6,951 bases of DNA. It comes from Verrucomicrobia bacterium UBA4286. GTDB taxonomy: Bacteria; Verrucomicrobiota; Kiritimatiellia; RFP12; UBA1067. Below are positions 1 to 6,055 of the stretch, one piece after another (position 1 is the first letter of the stretch; every line of letters starts with the position of its first letter). The stretch spans positions 1 through 6,951 of the forward strand of contig DGVK01000031.1 in the NCBI GenBank assembly GCA_002395905.1, in the 5' to 3' direction. The notes under the pieces were generated by a model that saw nothing but the letters and a program-made list of their open reading frames with translations, did no database searches and had not been told where the DNA came from. Both the position numbers and the translations under genes were made by a program.

Positions 1-1183
1 GCTCCTGCTCCATCAGCTTGATGAGATTGAAGAGCATGCGCGGATAGTGGAACGCGCCGGCCCAGCGTGTTCCCTTCATCGTGCAGGACGGCGTCCCGTC
101 GCGACGGAGGTATTTTATGATCTCGCCGTATTCGTGATCCATGAAGTGGTCGAAGAACCATTTTTCGATCTTCTTGAACCATTCGAGGTATTTATCGTTC
201 CCGGTGAGCGTGTAGGCGAGGAACGTCGCGTAGATTGCCTCGTTCTGCGGCCACCAGAGTTTTAGCTCGTGCTCGTACTGGTCGGGCTCGTGGCCCTCGG
301 CCTCGTCCACATTGCGGAAGTATATGATTCCTCCGCCGCCCTGCACCTCGTCCCAGCCCCAGGCAAGGGACCAGTCGAGGACGGTGAGCGCCTTCTTGAG
401 AAGTTCATTGTCCTTCTGGAACTTCGCCTCCTCCATTGTGAACCACGACGTCTCGATCGAGTGGCCGGGATTGATCGTGCGGCCTTCGGGAGTCTCGCAC
501 GGCGTGCCGTCGGCGTTGACGATTTCGCGCAGCGCCTTCTTGTTGTAGTCGAGGAAGGTGGTGTAGACCTCTTTGAAGCAGGTCGCGATCGTCTTGTCGT
601 AAAGCGAGGTGTCGCCGCCGAGCTGGCGCATCATTATAGACGTGCAGCTTATGATCATCGGGATGTTGTGCGCCCGGACCTTGCGCGCGGGGTAGAACTT
701 CGGCGGCAAGAGTTCGGGGTTGTAGTAGTACATCATGATCGTCTTGTAGAGCTTTTCGGCCTTGTCCTTCCACTGTCCGTCGCCGGTGGCCTTGTAAAGC
801 TCTATGAACGACATGACGGTGTAATGCTCGGTGACGACGTAGCGGCGCTTGCGGACAGGACGTCCGTCTTCCGTCACGTCGTAGTATGTGCGCCCGTCGC
901 GTTCGTCGATGCAGTGATCCTCGATGAACTTTATGCCCTGCAAAGCGAGATCGAGCCACTCCTTGCGCTTCTCGATTTCATTGTAGGCGCGCGCGAAGAG
1001 CAGCACGAGGCGGCCCTGCTGCCGCACATTCTTGTCTGTGAAGAGCACCTTGCCGTCGCGGCCCAGGTAGTTGTAAAAGCCGCCGTGTTTCGTGTCGGGC
1101 GCATACTTCTGCCACCACTCGACCGACTCCAGAAGAAGCCGGCGGTACTTTTCTAGATACTGGTTGATTTCCTGCTTGTCCAT
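1..1183 (-). CDS. AGE-family (N-acylglucosamine 2-epimerase-like) sugar epimerase/isomerase, 3' end cut by window edge
   Basis: The family interconverts C2 epimers (N-acetylglucosamine/N-acetylmannosamine, glucose/mannose, cellobiose) or aldose/ketose pairs in the cytoplasm using an (alpha/alpha)6 barrel. The start ATG is at 1183-1181, with AAAGGA 13 bases upstream, and 394 complete codons are present. Members are usually about 390-430 residues, so little is missing. Visible family blocks: HGGFYNYLGRDG (about 33-44), RQQGR (54-58), INPGHSIETSWF (237-248), KLWWPQNEA (308-316) and MKGTRWAGAFHYPRML (369-384). His241 and His379 fall where AGE enzymes carry their paired catalytic histidines, and Glu244 is also conserved. 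No signal peptide is seen. The gene lies 84 bases after the activase gene and has its own promoter, which resembles the GRE promoter. Family assignment is firm. Substrate is not determined, and the general AGE label should not be read as N-acylglucosamine specificity. Confidence 0.92.
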   Translation of the reverse strand, partial: MDKQEINQYLEKYRRLLLESVEWWQKYAPDTKHGGFYNYLGRDGKVLFTDKNVRQQGRLVLLFARAYNEIEKRKEWLDLALQGIKFIEDHCIDERDGRTYYDVTEDGRPVRKRRYVVTEHYTVMSFIELYKATGDGQWKDKAEKLYKTIMMYYYNPELLPPKFYPARKVRAHNIPMIISCTSIMMRQLGGDTSLYDKTIATCFKEVYTTFLDYNKKALREIVNADGTPCETPEGRTINPGHSIETSWFTMEEAKFQKDNELLKKALTVLDWSLAWGWDEVQGGGGIIYFRNVDEAEGHEPDQYEHELKLWWPQNEAIYATFLAYTLTGNDKYLEWFKKIEKWFFDHFMDHEYGEIIKYLRRDGTPSCTMKGTRWAGAFHYPRMLFNLIKLMEQE

Positions 1184-1210
1184 GATTTGCTGTTTTTCCT
1201 TTCGTGTGAC

Positions 1211-1243
1211 ATTATGCCATATGCAGCCGCCTTGTGCAGCCAC
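1211..1243 (-). promoter_or_regulatory. Promoter of the AGE-family epimerase gene
   Basis: On the minus strand an extended -10, TGGCATAAT (1219-1211), lies 17 bases from a -35-like CTGCAC (1239-1234), which is preceded by GTGG (1243-1240). Transcription would begin near 1204, giving a leader of about 20 bases before the ATG at 1183. The element matches the GRE promoter at 4242-4274 in sequence and spacing, which is the main support for it. A TTGTG-N6-CACAA inverted repeat (1232-1247) covers the -35 region. Confidence 0.6.
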
Positions 1244-1247
1244 ACAA
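1232..1247. repeat. Short inverted repeat TTGTG-N6-CACAA overlapping the epimerase -35
   Basis: TTGTG (1232-1236) and CACAA (1243-1247) are perfect 5-base inverted arms separated by 6 bases. The repeat sits across the -35 of the epimerase promoter, where a repressor or activator dimer could bind. Arms this short can arise by chance, and the same repeat is not present at the GRE promoter. Confidence 0.3.
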
Positions 1248-1254
1248 CCGAAAT

Positions 1255-1267
1255 ATTTTAACGCCAA
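1255..1267. promoter_or_regulatory. Upstream element ATTTTAACGCCAA (copy 1)
   Basis: This 13-base stretch begins right after the activase stop codon (1268-1270) and lies upstream of the epimerase promoter. The same sequence with three extra bases (ATTTTA-CGA-ACGCCAA) occurs upstream of the GRE promoter at 4298-4313. It may be a shared regulator site, but only two copies are visible. Confidence 0.35.
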
Positions 1268-2011
1268 TTATGCGAAGCCCCGAAGGGCCGCCTCCCATCT
1301 CGCGACATCTTTCGCGCTGGCGTACTCGGGATTGTCGTAGAGCACCTTCCTGCCGAACTTCACGTACTTCTCCAGACCGAGCGGATGGTAGGGGCATATC
1401 TCCGTCTTCTCGACATTGCGAAGCCCGGCGACGAAATTCCGCAGCGCGGCGATGTCTTCTGGCGAATCGTTCAGACCCGGCGCCAGCGGAAACCTGAGCC
1501 ACGTCTTCGCACCTGCCGCATCAAGGCGCAGGAGATTGTCCAGTATCGTGCAGTTGTCCGCGCCGGTCAGTTCGCGGTGGCGCGCGGCGTCCATGCATTT
1601 CAGATCGTAGAGGAAGAGATTCACGACAGACATCATCTTTTCGAATGCAGGCCAGGGCGCGAAGCCGCTCGTGTCCAGAGCGACATGCACGCCTTCCGAG
1701 CGGGCGGACGAGGCGAGCGCGAATGTGAAGTCTGCCTGCATCATCGGCTCGCCGCCGGTGAGCGTGACGCCGCCACTGGAAGACTCGTAAAAGATCCTGT
1801 CACGAAGAACTTCCTCCATGACATCCGCGACGGACATCTCCCGCCCGCATATTTCGCCGGTCGTCGCCGCGCGCTCGATCTGCGGCGACTGCGATTCGGG
1901 ATTGTGGCACCATACGCAGCGGAGCGGGCATCCTTTAAGGAACACGCTCGTGCGCAGACCGGGACCGTCTTTGGCCACGCCGCGCCTTATGTCGAAGACC
2001 ACGCCTCTCAC
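1268..2011 (-). CDS. Glycyl radical enzyme activating enzyme (radical SAM, PFL-AE-like)
   Basis: The enzyme uses a [4Fe-4S] cluster and S-adenosylmethionine to make a 5'-deoxyadenosyl radical that abstracts hydrogen from the glycine of its partner GRE. It has 247 residues. The radical-SAM CxxxCxxC is Cys28, Cys32 and Cys35 in KGCPLRCVWCHNPES. Further landmarks are TGGEP (85-89), DTSGF (113-117), YDLK (135-138), RFPLAPGLND (173-182) and CPYHPLGLEKY near the C-terminus. Length and layout match E. coli PflA. The two extra ferredoxin-like clusters found in many activases of GRE eliminases are absent. The start is GTG (2011-2009), overlapping the GRE stop as GTGA, with AGGGAGGAGG ending about 8 bases upstream. 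Translational coupling to the GRE gene is therefore likely, and the neighbouring GRE is the obvious partner. Confidence 0.93.
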   Translation of the reverse strand: MRGVVFDIRRGVAKDGPGLRTSVFLKGCPLRCVWCHNPESQSPQIERAATTGEICGREMSVADVMEEVLRDRIFYESSSGGVTLTGGEPMMQADFTFALASSARSEGVHVALDTSGFAPWPAFEKMMSVVNLFLYDLKCMDAARHRELTGADNCTILDNLLRLDAAGAKTWLRFPLAPGLNDSPEDIAALRNFVAGLRNVEKTEICPYHPLGLEKYVKFGRKVLYDNPEYASAKDVARWEAALRGFA

Positions 2012-4203
2012 CGGGAAAACCCCTCCTCCCTTACAAGCCTTTTGACGACAAGCTCGCGGAATGCGGGTGAAAGCGAATTGAAATATGCGGTGAAGCCGGT
2101 CACGCGCACGACGAGATCGGGGAATTTCGACGGGTCTTTGTGGGCGGCGAGAATCTTCTCCGCGTCGACGACGTTGATGTTGACCAGCGTCCCGCCAAGC
2201 TTGAAGTGCCCGTCGATCAGCGCCATGATCTTTTCAACGGCGGTGCTGTCGTTCGCAAGCCCGACGTCCACCTCCAGCTGCCATGGCGCGGTATTCCCGT
2301 AGCCTGGCTGGACGGACGCGATCGCCGCCGCCATGGCCGTGAGCGCACCATCCTTTCGAAAGCCCGGCAGAGGATTTGCGCCGTGCGAAATAGGCTCGCC
2401 CGCCCTGCGTCCGTTGGGCGTCGCCCCGACGCTTTTTCCGAAACGTATCGTATCAGCCCACGTGAACCATCCGGGAATGAGTTTGAAACCGTCGGGCGTG
2501 GTGCGGCCCGCGATCTCGGCGACGAGGATTTCGGTGAGCTTCCCTGCCCAGCGGTCTGCGGCGGTGCCGCCTGCACCATAGCGGCCGGACGCAGCCATGA
2601 TGCGGCGCACGCGCTCGCCATCCTCTCCGCCGAAATCCGATGCGACCGCCGACTTAAGCTGCGCGAAGGAAACCGCACCCTCCCGGACGACGCGCTCTTC
2701 AATCGCGCCGAAACTGTCCGCGACCACGGCAAGCCCCGCGCCGTCGATCGCCATGTTGTAGTACTGCGCCCCGCCGTGCGAGACGTCGCGCCCTTTTTCG
2801 ACAGGGCCGTGGGAAAGGAGGTTGAGCATGAGTTCGGGCTCGTTGAGATACTGGTGCGCAAGATGGAAATCTATGCCTTTCGCGGTGACCTCCACCGCGG
2901 CCTTGAAATGGCGGCGGTAGGCGGCCTCGAGCGATTCGAGACTGTCGCTCTCTGCGAACGCGACTTCGAACACCTTGGCGATGTTGATCTTTACGACATC
3001 GTTCAAAGTGTATTCAAGCCCGGGCAGACTCATCCAGTTGCACCCGACCGCTATGCGCGAGCGGGCGAGTTCGGCGGAATAGCCGTTCCTCATGAAGCCC
3101 TCGACAAGCGCTTTGTCGCCCGAGAATCGCGGATAGCCCAGCCGGTTCTCGAGAAGAATCTCCACGCCGCGACGGAAGAGCGCGCGATCCATGCCGTCCC
3201 ATACGCGAATCGTGAGGTTGCAGCTCGACTTGAGCTTTGCGGCCGCGTCGAGGATTATGTAGCTCATTCGCGACGTCTGGTCCCTGCCGTCCGCCGAAGG
3301 TCCGCCGATCTGATAGTAGTGCGGGTCGTTGAGAAGAAGGCAGAACACGTAGAACTCGGCGTCTTCGTCGGTGAGGATGCCTGCCGCCTTGTCGCGCTCG
3401 TAGTAGGGCCTCAGCAGCTCGTCAAGCTGTCCGCCCGCCCCGTCGCGGTTGTATGTGCGCGAGGCCATGTTGAATATGGCGATCCACTGCACGGCCTCGC
3501 GGAACGTCTCCGGCCTGGCTTCGACGATTTTATAGCAGGTCTTCGCGGTTTCGACCAGGTTTTCACGGCGCACCGGATCGTCTTCGGTCATAGCCCTGTC
3601 GTCCGCCGCCGCTGCGAGGCGGCGTGTCCAGGCCATAACGCCGAGTATCGCCGATTCTTCGGCGTCCATAAGTTCGATGGCATAGGCAGTTTCGTCGGCA
3701 TCGTCGCCGGCGGGTCGCGCCGCGGCGCGACCGCGAAACCTTAGGCGCGTCGCGCGCACCTTTTCGACAAGTCCGCCCCAGCCGAGCTCGAGACCGATCT
3801 TGTAGTCCGGCGCGAAATGCGCGTCTTTGCCGATGCCCGTGGTGATGTCGTATTTCTTCTGGAGAGGTTCGAGGCTGGAATAGTCGAACGCGAAGTTTGA
3901 GCGCGACAGCTGATAGCCGAGGCGCATCCTCGACAGCATGAACATCCAGCGCCCGGCTATCGCGTCGTCCGGGTCGATGTAGCAGGGGTGGTTCTCCATG
4001 AGCCACCGGAAGTTCGCCGCCCACGCGCGCGGCCCGGACCACTGCCCCGTCGCGTCGCGGACAGGCAGTTCCACCTTGAACGACGCGGGCGGCAGAACAA
4101 GGCCGTAGTCGTCCTCGTCGCGCGCTCCCAGCCGCTCCTGCTTTTCGCGCGTCTGCGCAATCTTGCGCGCGGTGAGCCGCGCCATCCTTTCTGTGTAGTC
4201 CAT
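2008..4203 (-). CDS. Glycyl radical enzyme, pyruvate formate-lyase superfamily, substrate unknown
   Basis: This 731-residue protein spans a PFL-like domain and a C-terminal glycine radical domain. The radical site is RVTGFTAYF (700-708), with Gly703 as the radical carrier. It is preceded by the family-like stretch TLVNINVVDAEKILAAHKDP. The thiyl-radical cysteine is most likely Cys388 in IAVGCNWMSLPG. In PFL this loop has Cys-Cys, and in glycerol, choline and hydroxyproline GREs it has Cys-x-Glu. Here it is Cys-Asn-Trp, so neither function should be assigned. The start ATG (4203-4201) has AGGAGG at 4217-4212, 8 bases upstream. The gene is first in an operon with its activase (4-base overlap). 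GREs are cleaved by oxygen at the radical glycine, so activity should be anaerobic. The family is sure. Annotation as formate acetyltransferase would be unsafe. Confidence 0.92.
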   Translation of the reverse strand: MDYTERMARLTARKIAQTREKQERLGARDEDDYGLVLPPASFKVELPVRDATGQWSGPRAWAANFRWLMENHPCYIDPDDAIAGRWMFMLSRMRLGYQLSRSNFAFDYSSLEPLQKKYDITTGIGKDAHFAPDYKIGLELGWGGLVEKVRATRLRFRGRAAARPAGDDADETAYAIELMDAEESAILGVMAWTRRLAAAADDRAMTEDDPVRRENLVETAKTCYKIVEARPETFREAVQWIAIFNMASRTYNRDGAGGQLDELLRPYYERDKAAGILTDEDAEFYVFCLLLNDPHYYQIGGPSADGRDQTSRMSYIILDAAAKLKSSCNLTIRVWDGMDRALFRRGVEILLENRLGYPRFSGDKALVEGFMRNGYSAELARSRIAVGCNWMSLPGLEYTLNDVVKINIAKVFEVAFAESDSLESLEAAYRRHFKAAVEVTAKGIDFHLAHQYLNEPELMLNLLSHGPVEKGRDVSHGGAQYYNMAIDGAGLAVVADSFGAIEERVVREGAVSFAQLKSAVASDFGGEDGERVRRIMAASGRYGAGGTAADRWAGKLTEILVAEIAGRTTPDGFKLIPGWFTWADTIRFGKSVGATPNGRRAGEPISHGANPLPGFRKDGALTAMAAAIASVQPGYGNTAPWQLEVDVGLANDSTAVEKIMALIDGHFKLGGTLVNINVVDAEKILAAHKDPSKFPDLVVRVTGFTAYFNSLSPAFRELVVKRLVREEGFSR

Positions 4204-4241
4204 CCTTCTCGCCTCCTGCAGTGTGTCTCTTGCAGACGGAT

Positions 4242-4274
4242 ATTATGCCACATCCGACCGATGGATACAGCCAC
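4242..4274 (-). promoter_or_regulatory. Promoter of the GRE-activase operon
   Basis: On the minus strand an extended -10, TGGCATAAT (4250-4242), lies 17 bases from a weak -35-like CTGTAT (4270-4265), which is preceded by GTGG (4274-4271). Transcription would start near 4235, giving a leader of about 30 bases that contains the AGGAGG of the GRE gene. GTGGCTG and TGGCATAAT sit at exactly the same mutual distance as in the epimerase promoter at 1211-1243. Confidence 0.6.
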
Positions 4275-4289
4275 TTCTACGAAGTAAAA

Positions 4290-4320
4290 GACCGCCAATT
4301 TTACGAACGCCAAGGCGGTC
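4290..4320. repeat. Inverted repeat GACCGCC / GGCGGTC in the divergent intergenic region
   Basis: There are perfect 7-base arms at 4290-4296 and 4314-4320, with a 17-base loop. The loop contains the upstream element shared with the epimerase promoter. Read on the minus strand the hairpin is followed by TTTT, but no minus-strand gene lies upstream of it to terminate. It could be an operator, or an insulator between the divergent GRE and tRNA promoters. No function is demonstrated. Confidence 0.4.
4298..4313. promoter_or_regulatory. Upstream element ATTTTA-CGA-ACGCCAA (copy 2)
   Basis: This copy lies upstream of the GRE promoter and differs from copy 1 (1255-1267) only by the insertion of CGA between the ATTTTA and ACGCCAA halves. 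It occupies the loop of the 4290-4320 inverted repeat. A role as a common regulator site for the GRE operon and epimerase gene is inferred from position only. Confidence 0.35.
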
Positions 4321-4342
4321 GTGGGCGGGGGGGCTTTGCCCA

Positions 4343-4364
4343 GCGATTAAACGCGATTAAACGC
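4343..4364. repeat. Tandem 10-base repeat GCGATTAAAC upstream of the tRNA promoter
   Basis: GCGATTAAAC occurs twice back to back (4343-4352 and 4353-4362), followed by a further GC. It ends three bases before the -35 of the tRNA promoter. The one-helical-turn period places the AT-rich ATTAAA parts on the same DNA face, as expected for an UP-like element or a tandem protein site. Chance duplication is also possible. Confidence 0.5.
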
Positions 4365-4366
4365 CC

Positions 4367-4396
4367 TTGCAGTGACGAGGCAAATTATGGTATAAT
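4367..4396 (+). promoter_or_regulatory. Promoter of the CAU tRNA gene
   Basis: A consensus -10 TATAAT (4391-4396), with an extended TGG just before it (4388-4390), follows a TTGCAG -35 (4367-4372) with an 18-base spacer. Transcription should begin near 4403, about 7 bases before the mature tRNA 5' end. The layout resembles the infC and rpsL promoters of this window. Confidence 0.75.
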
Positions 4397-4409
4397 ACCA
4401 CCCAACGTC

Positions 4410-4486
4410 GGACCCGTAGCTCAGTCGGTCAGAGCAGGTGACTCATAATCTCCGGGTCGTGGGTTCAAGTCCCGCCGGGTCCACCA
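4410..4486 (+). tRNA. tRNA with CAU anticodon, probably tRNA-Ile2 (lysidine-modified), otherwise elongator tRNA-Met
   Basis: A full 77-base cloverleaf with encoded CCA (4484-4486). The acceptor stem GGACCCG/CGGGTCC (4410-4416/4476-4482) is perfect, and the discriminator is A4483. The D-arm is GCTC/GAGC. The anticodon loop is CTCATAA (4442-4448) with CAT at 4444-4446, and the T-loop is TTCAAGT. The G1-C72 pair argues against initiator tRNA, which carries a mismatch there. Acceptor pairs C4-G69 and C5-G68, plus the AGCAGG...GACTCATAATC segment, resemble E. coli tRNA-Ile2, the substrate of the lysidine synthetase TilS, rather than elongator tRNA-Met. The anticodon stem has a T-T mismatch at 29-41. 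The structure is certain and the identity likely. Confidence 0.93.
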
Positions 4487-4495
4487 ACGGAAAAT

Positions 4496-4542
4496 GCGTT
4501 TCGCCTTATTCTGAACAGGGAGGGCGGGCGCTTTTTCTTTTT
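4496..4542 (+). terminator. Probable rho-independent terminator after the tRNA
   Basis: GCGTTTCGCCTT (4496-4507) can pair with AGGGCGGGCGC (4521-4531), using a few G-T wobbles and one bulged base, around a 13-base loop. The stem is followed at once by TTTTTCTTTTT (4532-4542). It starts 9 bases after the CCA end and stops 7 bases before the infC -35, so it would separate the tRNA transcript from infC. Confidence 0.6.
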
Positions 4543-4549
4543 GCTCCGC

Positions 4550-4578
4550 TTGCACTGCGGCCGCGGTTATGATACAAT
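4550..4578 (+). promoter_or_regulatory. Promoter of infC
   Basis: A -35 TTGCAC (4550-4555) is spaced 17 bases from -10 TACAAT (4573-4578), with the extended TGA at 4570-4572. Transcription would start near 4585, giving a leader of about 33 bases with the GAGGTGA ribosome site at 4608-4614. Confidence 0.7.
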
Positions 4579-4617
4579 ACACACCATCAAAACCAACCCA
4601 AACAAAAGAGGTGACTT

Positions 4618-5193
4618 ATCGCACAGTTCACTCGCGTAAATTTCAAGATCCGCGCACCGCAGGTGCGTGTTCTTGATGCGTCTGGAAACATGCTCGGCGT
4701 CATGCAGATTCGCGACGCCCAGCGTCTGGCCGATCAGCGCGGTCTCGATCTTGTCGAGATCACGCCGAACGCAACTCCCCCCGTGTGCAAAATCATGGAC
4801 TATGGGAAGTTCAAGTATGAGGAGTCCATAAAGGCCAAGCAGGCGCGCAAGGCGCAGAAGGTCCAGAAAGTCAAGGAGGTCAAGTTCCATCCGGGAACGG
4901 ACACCAACGACTTCGATTACAAGATGCGGCAGATTCGCGGCTTCATCGGCGACGGCTGCAAAGTGAAGCTCACTCTGCAGTTCCGTGGGCGTGAAAACGC
5001 CCACCGCGAAATCGGCGAGGACGTCATAAGCCGCGTGCTGGAGACTCTCGGCGACGAGTGTTTCGTCGAGCAGGCCCCGAAGACGCTAGGCCGCGTGCAC
5101 GGTGCGCTTATCGGCCCGCCTCGCAAGAACGGACCCAAGCCGCCGCGCCGTCCGGAAGAGAAGAGCGGCGAGATAAGGATCTCGGTTGGCTGA
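4618..5193 (+). CDS. infC: Translation initiation factor IF-3, with a rare ATC start codon
   Basis: IF3 binds the 30S subunit, keeps it apart from 50S, and enforces correct start codon and initiator tRNA selection. From ATC at 4618 the protein is 191 residues. The N-domain carries RVNFKIRAPQVRVLD (6-20), LGVMQIRDAQ and GLDLVEITPNATPPVCKIMDYGKFKYE (about 42-68). A lysine-rich linker and a C-domain with FRGRENAHREIG (122-133) follow. A proline/lysine-rich tail of about 20 residues ends the protein. No ATG or GTG lies in frame before the conserved N-terminal RVN motif, because the frame is closed by TGA at 4612-4614. ATC is 6 bases after GAGG of GAGGTGA (4608-4614). The GTG at 4663 would drop 15 residues of the conserved N-terminus. 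Non-AUG starts allow IF3 to repress its own translation in E. coli, and the same is likely here. The end overlaps pssA. Confidence 0.93.
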   Translation: MAQFTRVNFKIRAPQVRVLDASGNMLGVMQIRDAQRLADQRGLDLVEITPNATPPVCKIMDYGKFKYEESIKAKQARKAQKVQKVKEVKFHPGTDTNDFDYKMRQIRGFIGDGCKVKLTLQFRGRENAHREIGEDVISRVLETLGDECFVEQAPKTLGRVHGALIGPPRKNGPKPPRRPEEKSGEIRISVG

Positions 5194-6055
5194 GATGGAA
5201 GAGCCGACTCTAGACGGTCCGCTCGGCGAGCAGCAGCAGATACCGCTGCGTGCGATCGTGCCGAATCTCGTCACCTCCATGGCGGCGTGCGCCGGGATAA
5301 CATCCATCTCGCTTTCGTCCGAGGGTCGCTTCGAGCACGCGCTGGTGGCGATTCTCATCGCGTGCGTATGCGACGGCATGGACGGTCGCGTGGCGCGGCT
5401 TCTCAACGCCAGTTCGCGTCTCGGCGCCGAGCTTGATTCGCTCGCCGACTTCGTGAACTTCGGCGTGGCGCCGGCGATGTTCATGTATTTCTGGATGACG
5501 GGCGGACCGATGCACGTTCTGGGCGGCGCCACCGTGCCGACTCCTCTTATAAGGATTGTGCTCGGCTGCTCGCTGTACTACGCGCTGTGCGACTGCTTCA
5601 GGCTCGCTCGCTTCAACACGATGCTGGAACAGCCGTCCATACCGTACTGGAAGCACTTCTTCACGGGAGTTCCCGCTCCCGGCGGATGCTGGATGGTTCT
5701 GTCGCCTGCGATACTCTCGCTCGCGCTCGACGCGAAGGGCAAGGCGCCCGCGCTGGCGACGGCGCTGCAGAATCCATGGACGGGGATTTTCATGCTTCTA
5801 TTCGTCGGGACCTTGATGGCGTCGCGCCTGCCGACGATATCGCTCAAGGCCGTGCACATCCGCAGGAAGAACCTGCTGCCGGTCATGGCGATGCTTCTTC
5901 TGCTTGTCGCGCTGATGGTCTCCAACTTCTGGATGACCGTTGGAGTGATGGGCTTTCTCTATATTTTGACGGTGCCGCTTACATGCTGGCTTTTCGTAAG
6001 GACCAAGGCCGCTTGGGAGAGGGAAAATTTACCCCCTTGCCAAACAGGGCCATAA
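5186..6055 (+). CDS. pssA: CDP-diacylglycerol--serine O-phosphatidyltransferase (phosphatidylserine synthase)
   Basis: This integral membrane enzyme transfers a phosphatidyl group from CDP-diacylglycerol to serine, the first step towards phosphatidylethanolamine. It has 289 residues from TTG at 5186. The CDP-alcohol phosphatidyltransferase signature D-x2-D-G-x2-A-R-x8-G-x3-D-x3-D is intact, with Asp63, Asp66, Gly67, Ala70, Arg71, Gly80, Asp84 and Asp88. CFRLARFN (137-144) and [10 protein letters not shown] (158-167) are typical of the PssA type rather than PgsA. About seven or eight hydrophobic segments are visible, including about 23-44, 51-62, 92-104, 120-137, 201-213, 229-246 and 250-270. 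AAGGA (5175-5179) lies 6 bases before TTG 5186, favouring that start and an 8-base overlap with infC. ATG at 5195 is the alternative, 15 bases from that site. It is probably cotranscribed with infC. Confidence 0.9.
   Translation: MAEMEEPTLDGPLGEQQQIPLRAIVPNLVTSMAACAGITSISLSSEGRFEHALVAILIACVCDGMDGRVARLLNASSRLGAELDSLADFVNFGVAPAMFMYFWMTGGPMHVLGGATVPTPLIRIVLGCSLYYALCDCFRLARFNTMLEQPSIPYWKHFFTGVPAPGGCWMVLSPAILSLALDAKGKAPALATALQNPWTGIFMLLFVGTLMASRLPTISLKAVHIRRKNLLPVMAMLLLLVALMVSNFWMTVGVMGFLYILTVPLTCWLFVRTKAAWERENLPPCQTGP

Noticed and set aside
2140..3744. A 534-codon open frame on the + strand
   Set aside because: It lies wholly opposite the GRE gene, has no ribosome site or recognisable domain, and is explained by high-GC codon usage leaving few antisense stops. 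The same applies to frames at 269-1156 and 1385-2302.
2008..4203. Annotation as pyruvate formate-lyase (pflB)
   Set aside because: The active-site Cys-Cys pair is missing (GCNW instead), so the specific name is not supported.
4331..4341. GGGC-TTT-GCCC mini-hairpin as a terminator
   Set aside because: The stem is only 4 bases, no T-run follows on either strand, and no gene ends nearby.
4221..4448. A 75-codon + strand open frame
   Set aside because: It runs through the divergent promoter region and into the tRNA gene, so it is not a plausible protein gene.
4410..4486. Initiator tRNA-fMet
   Set aside because: Position 1-72 is a G-C pair, and the anticodon stem lacks the three consecutive G-C pairs of initiator tRNA.
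4663..5193. infC starting at GTG 4663
   Set aside because: It would omit the conserved RVNxxIRAP segment and has no good ribosome site. ATC 4618 has GAGGTGA at proper spacing.
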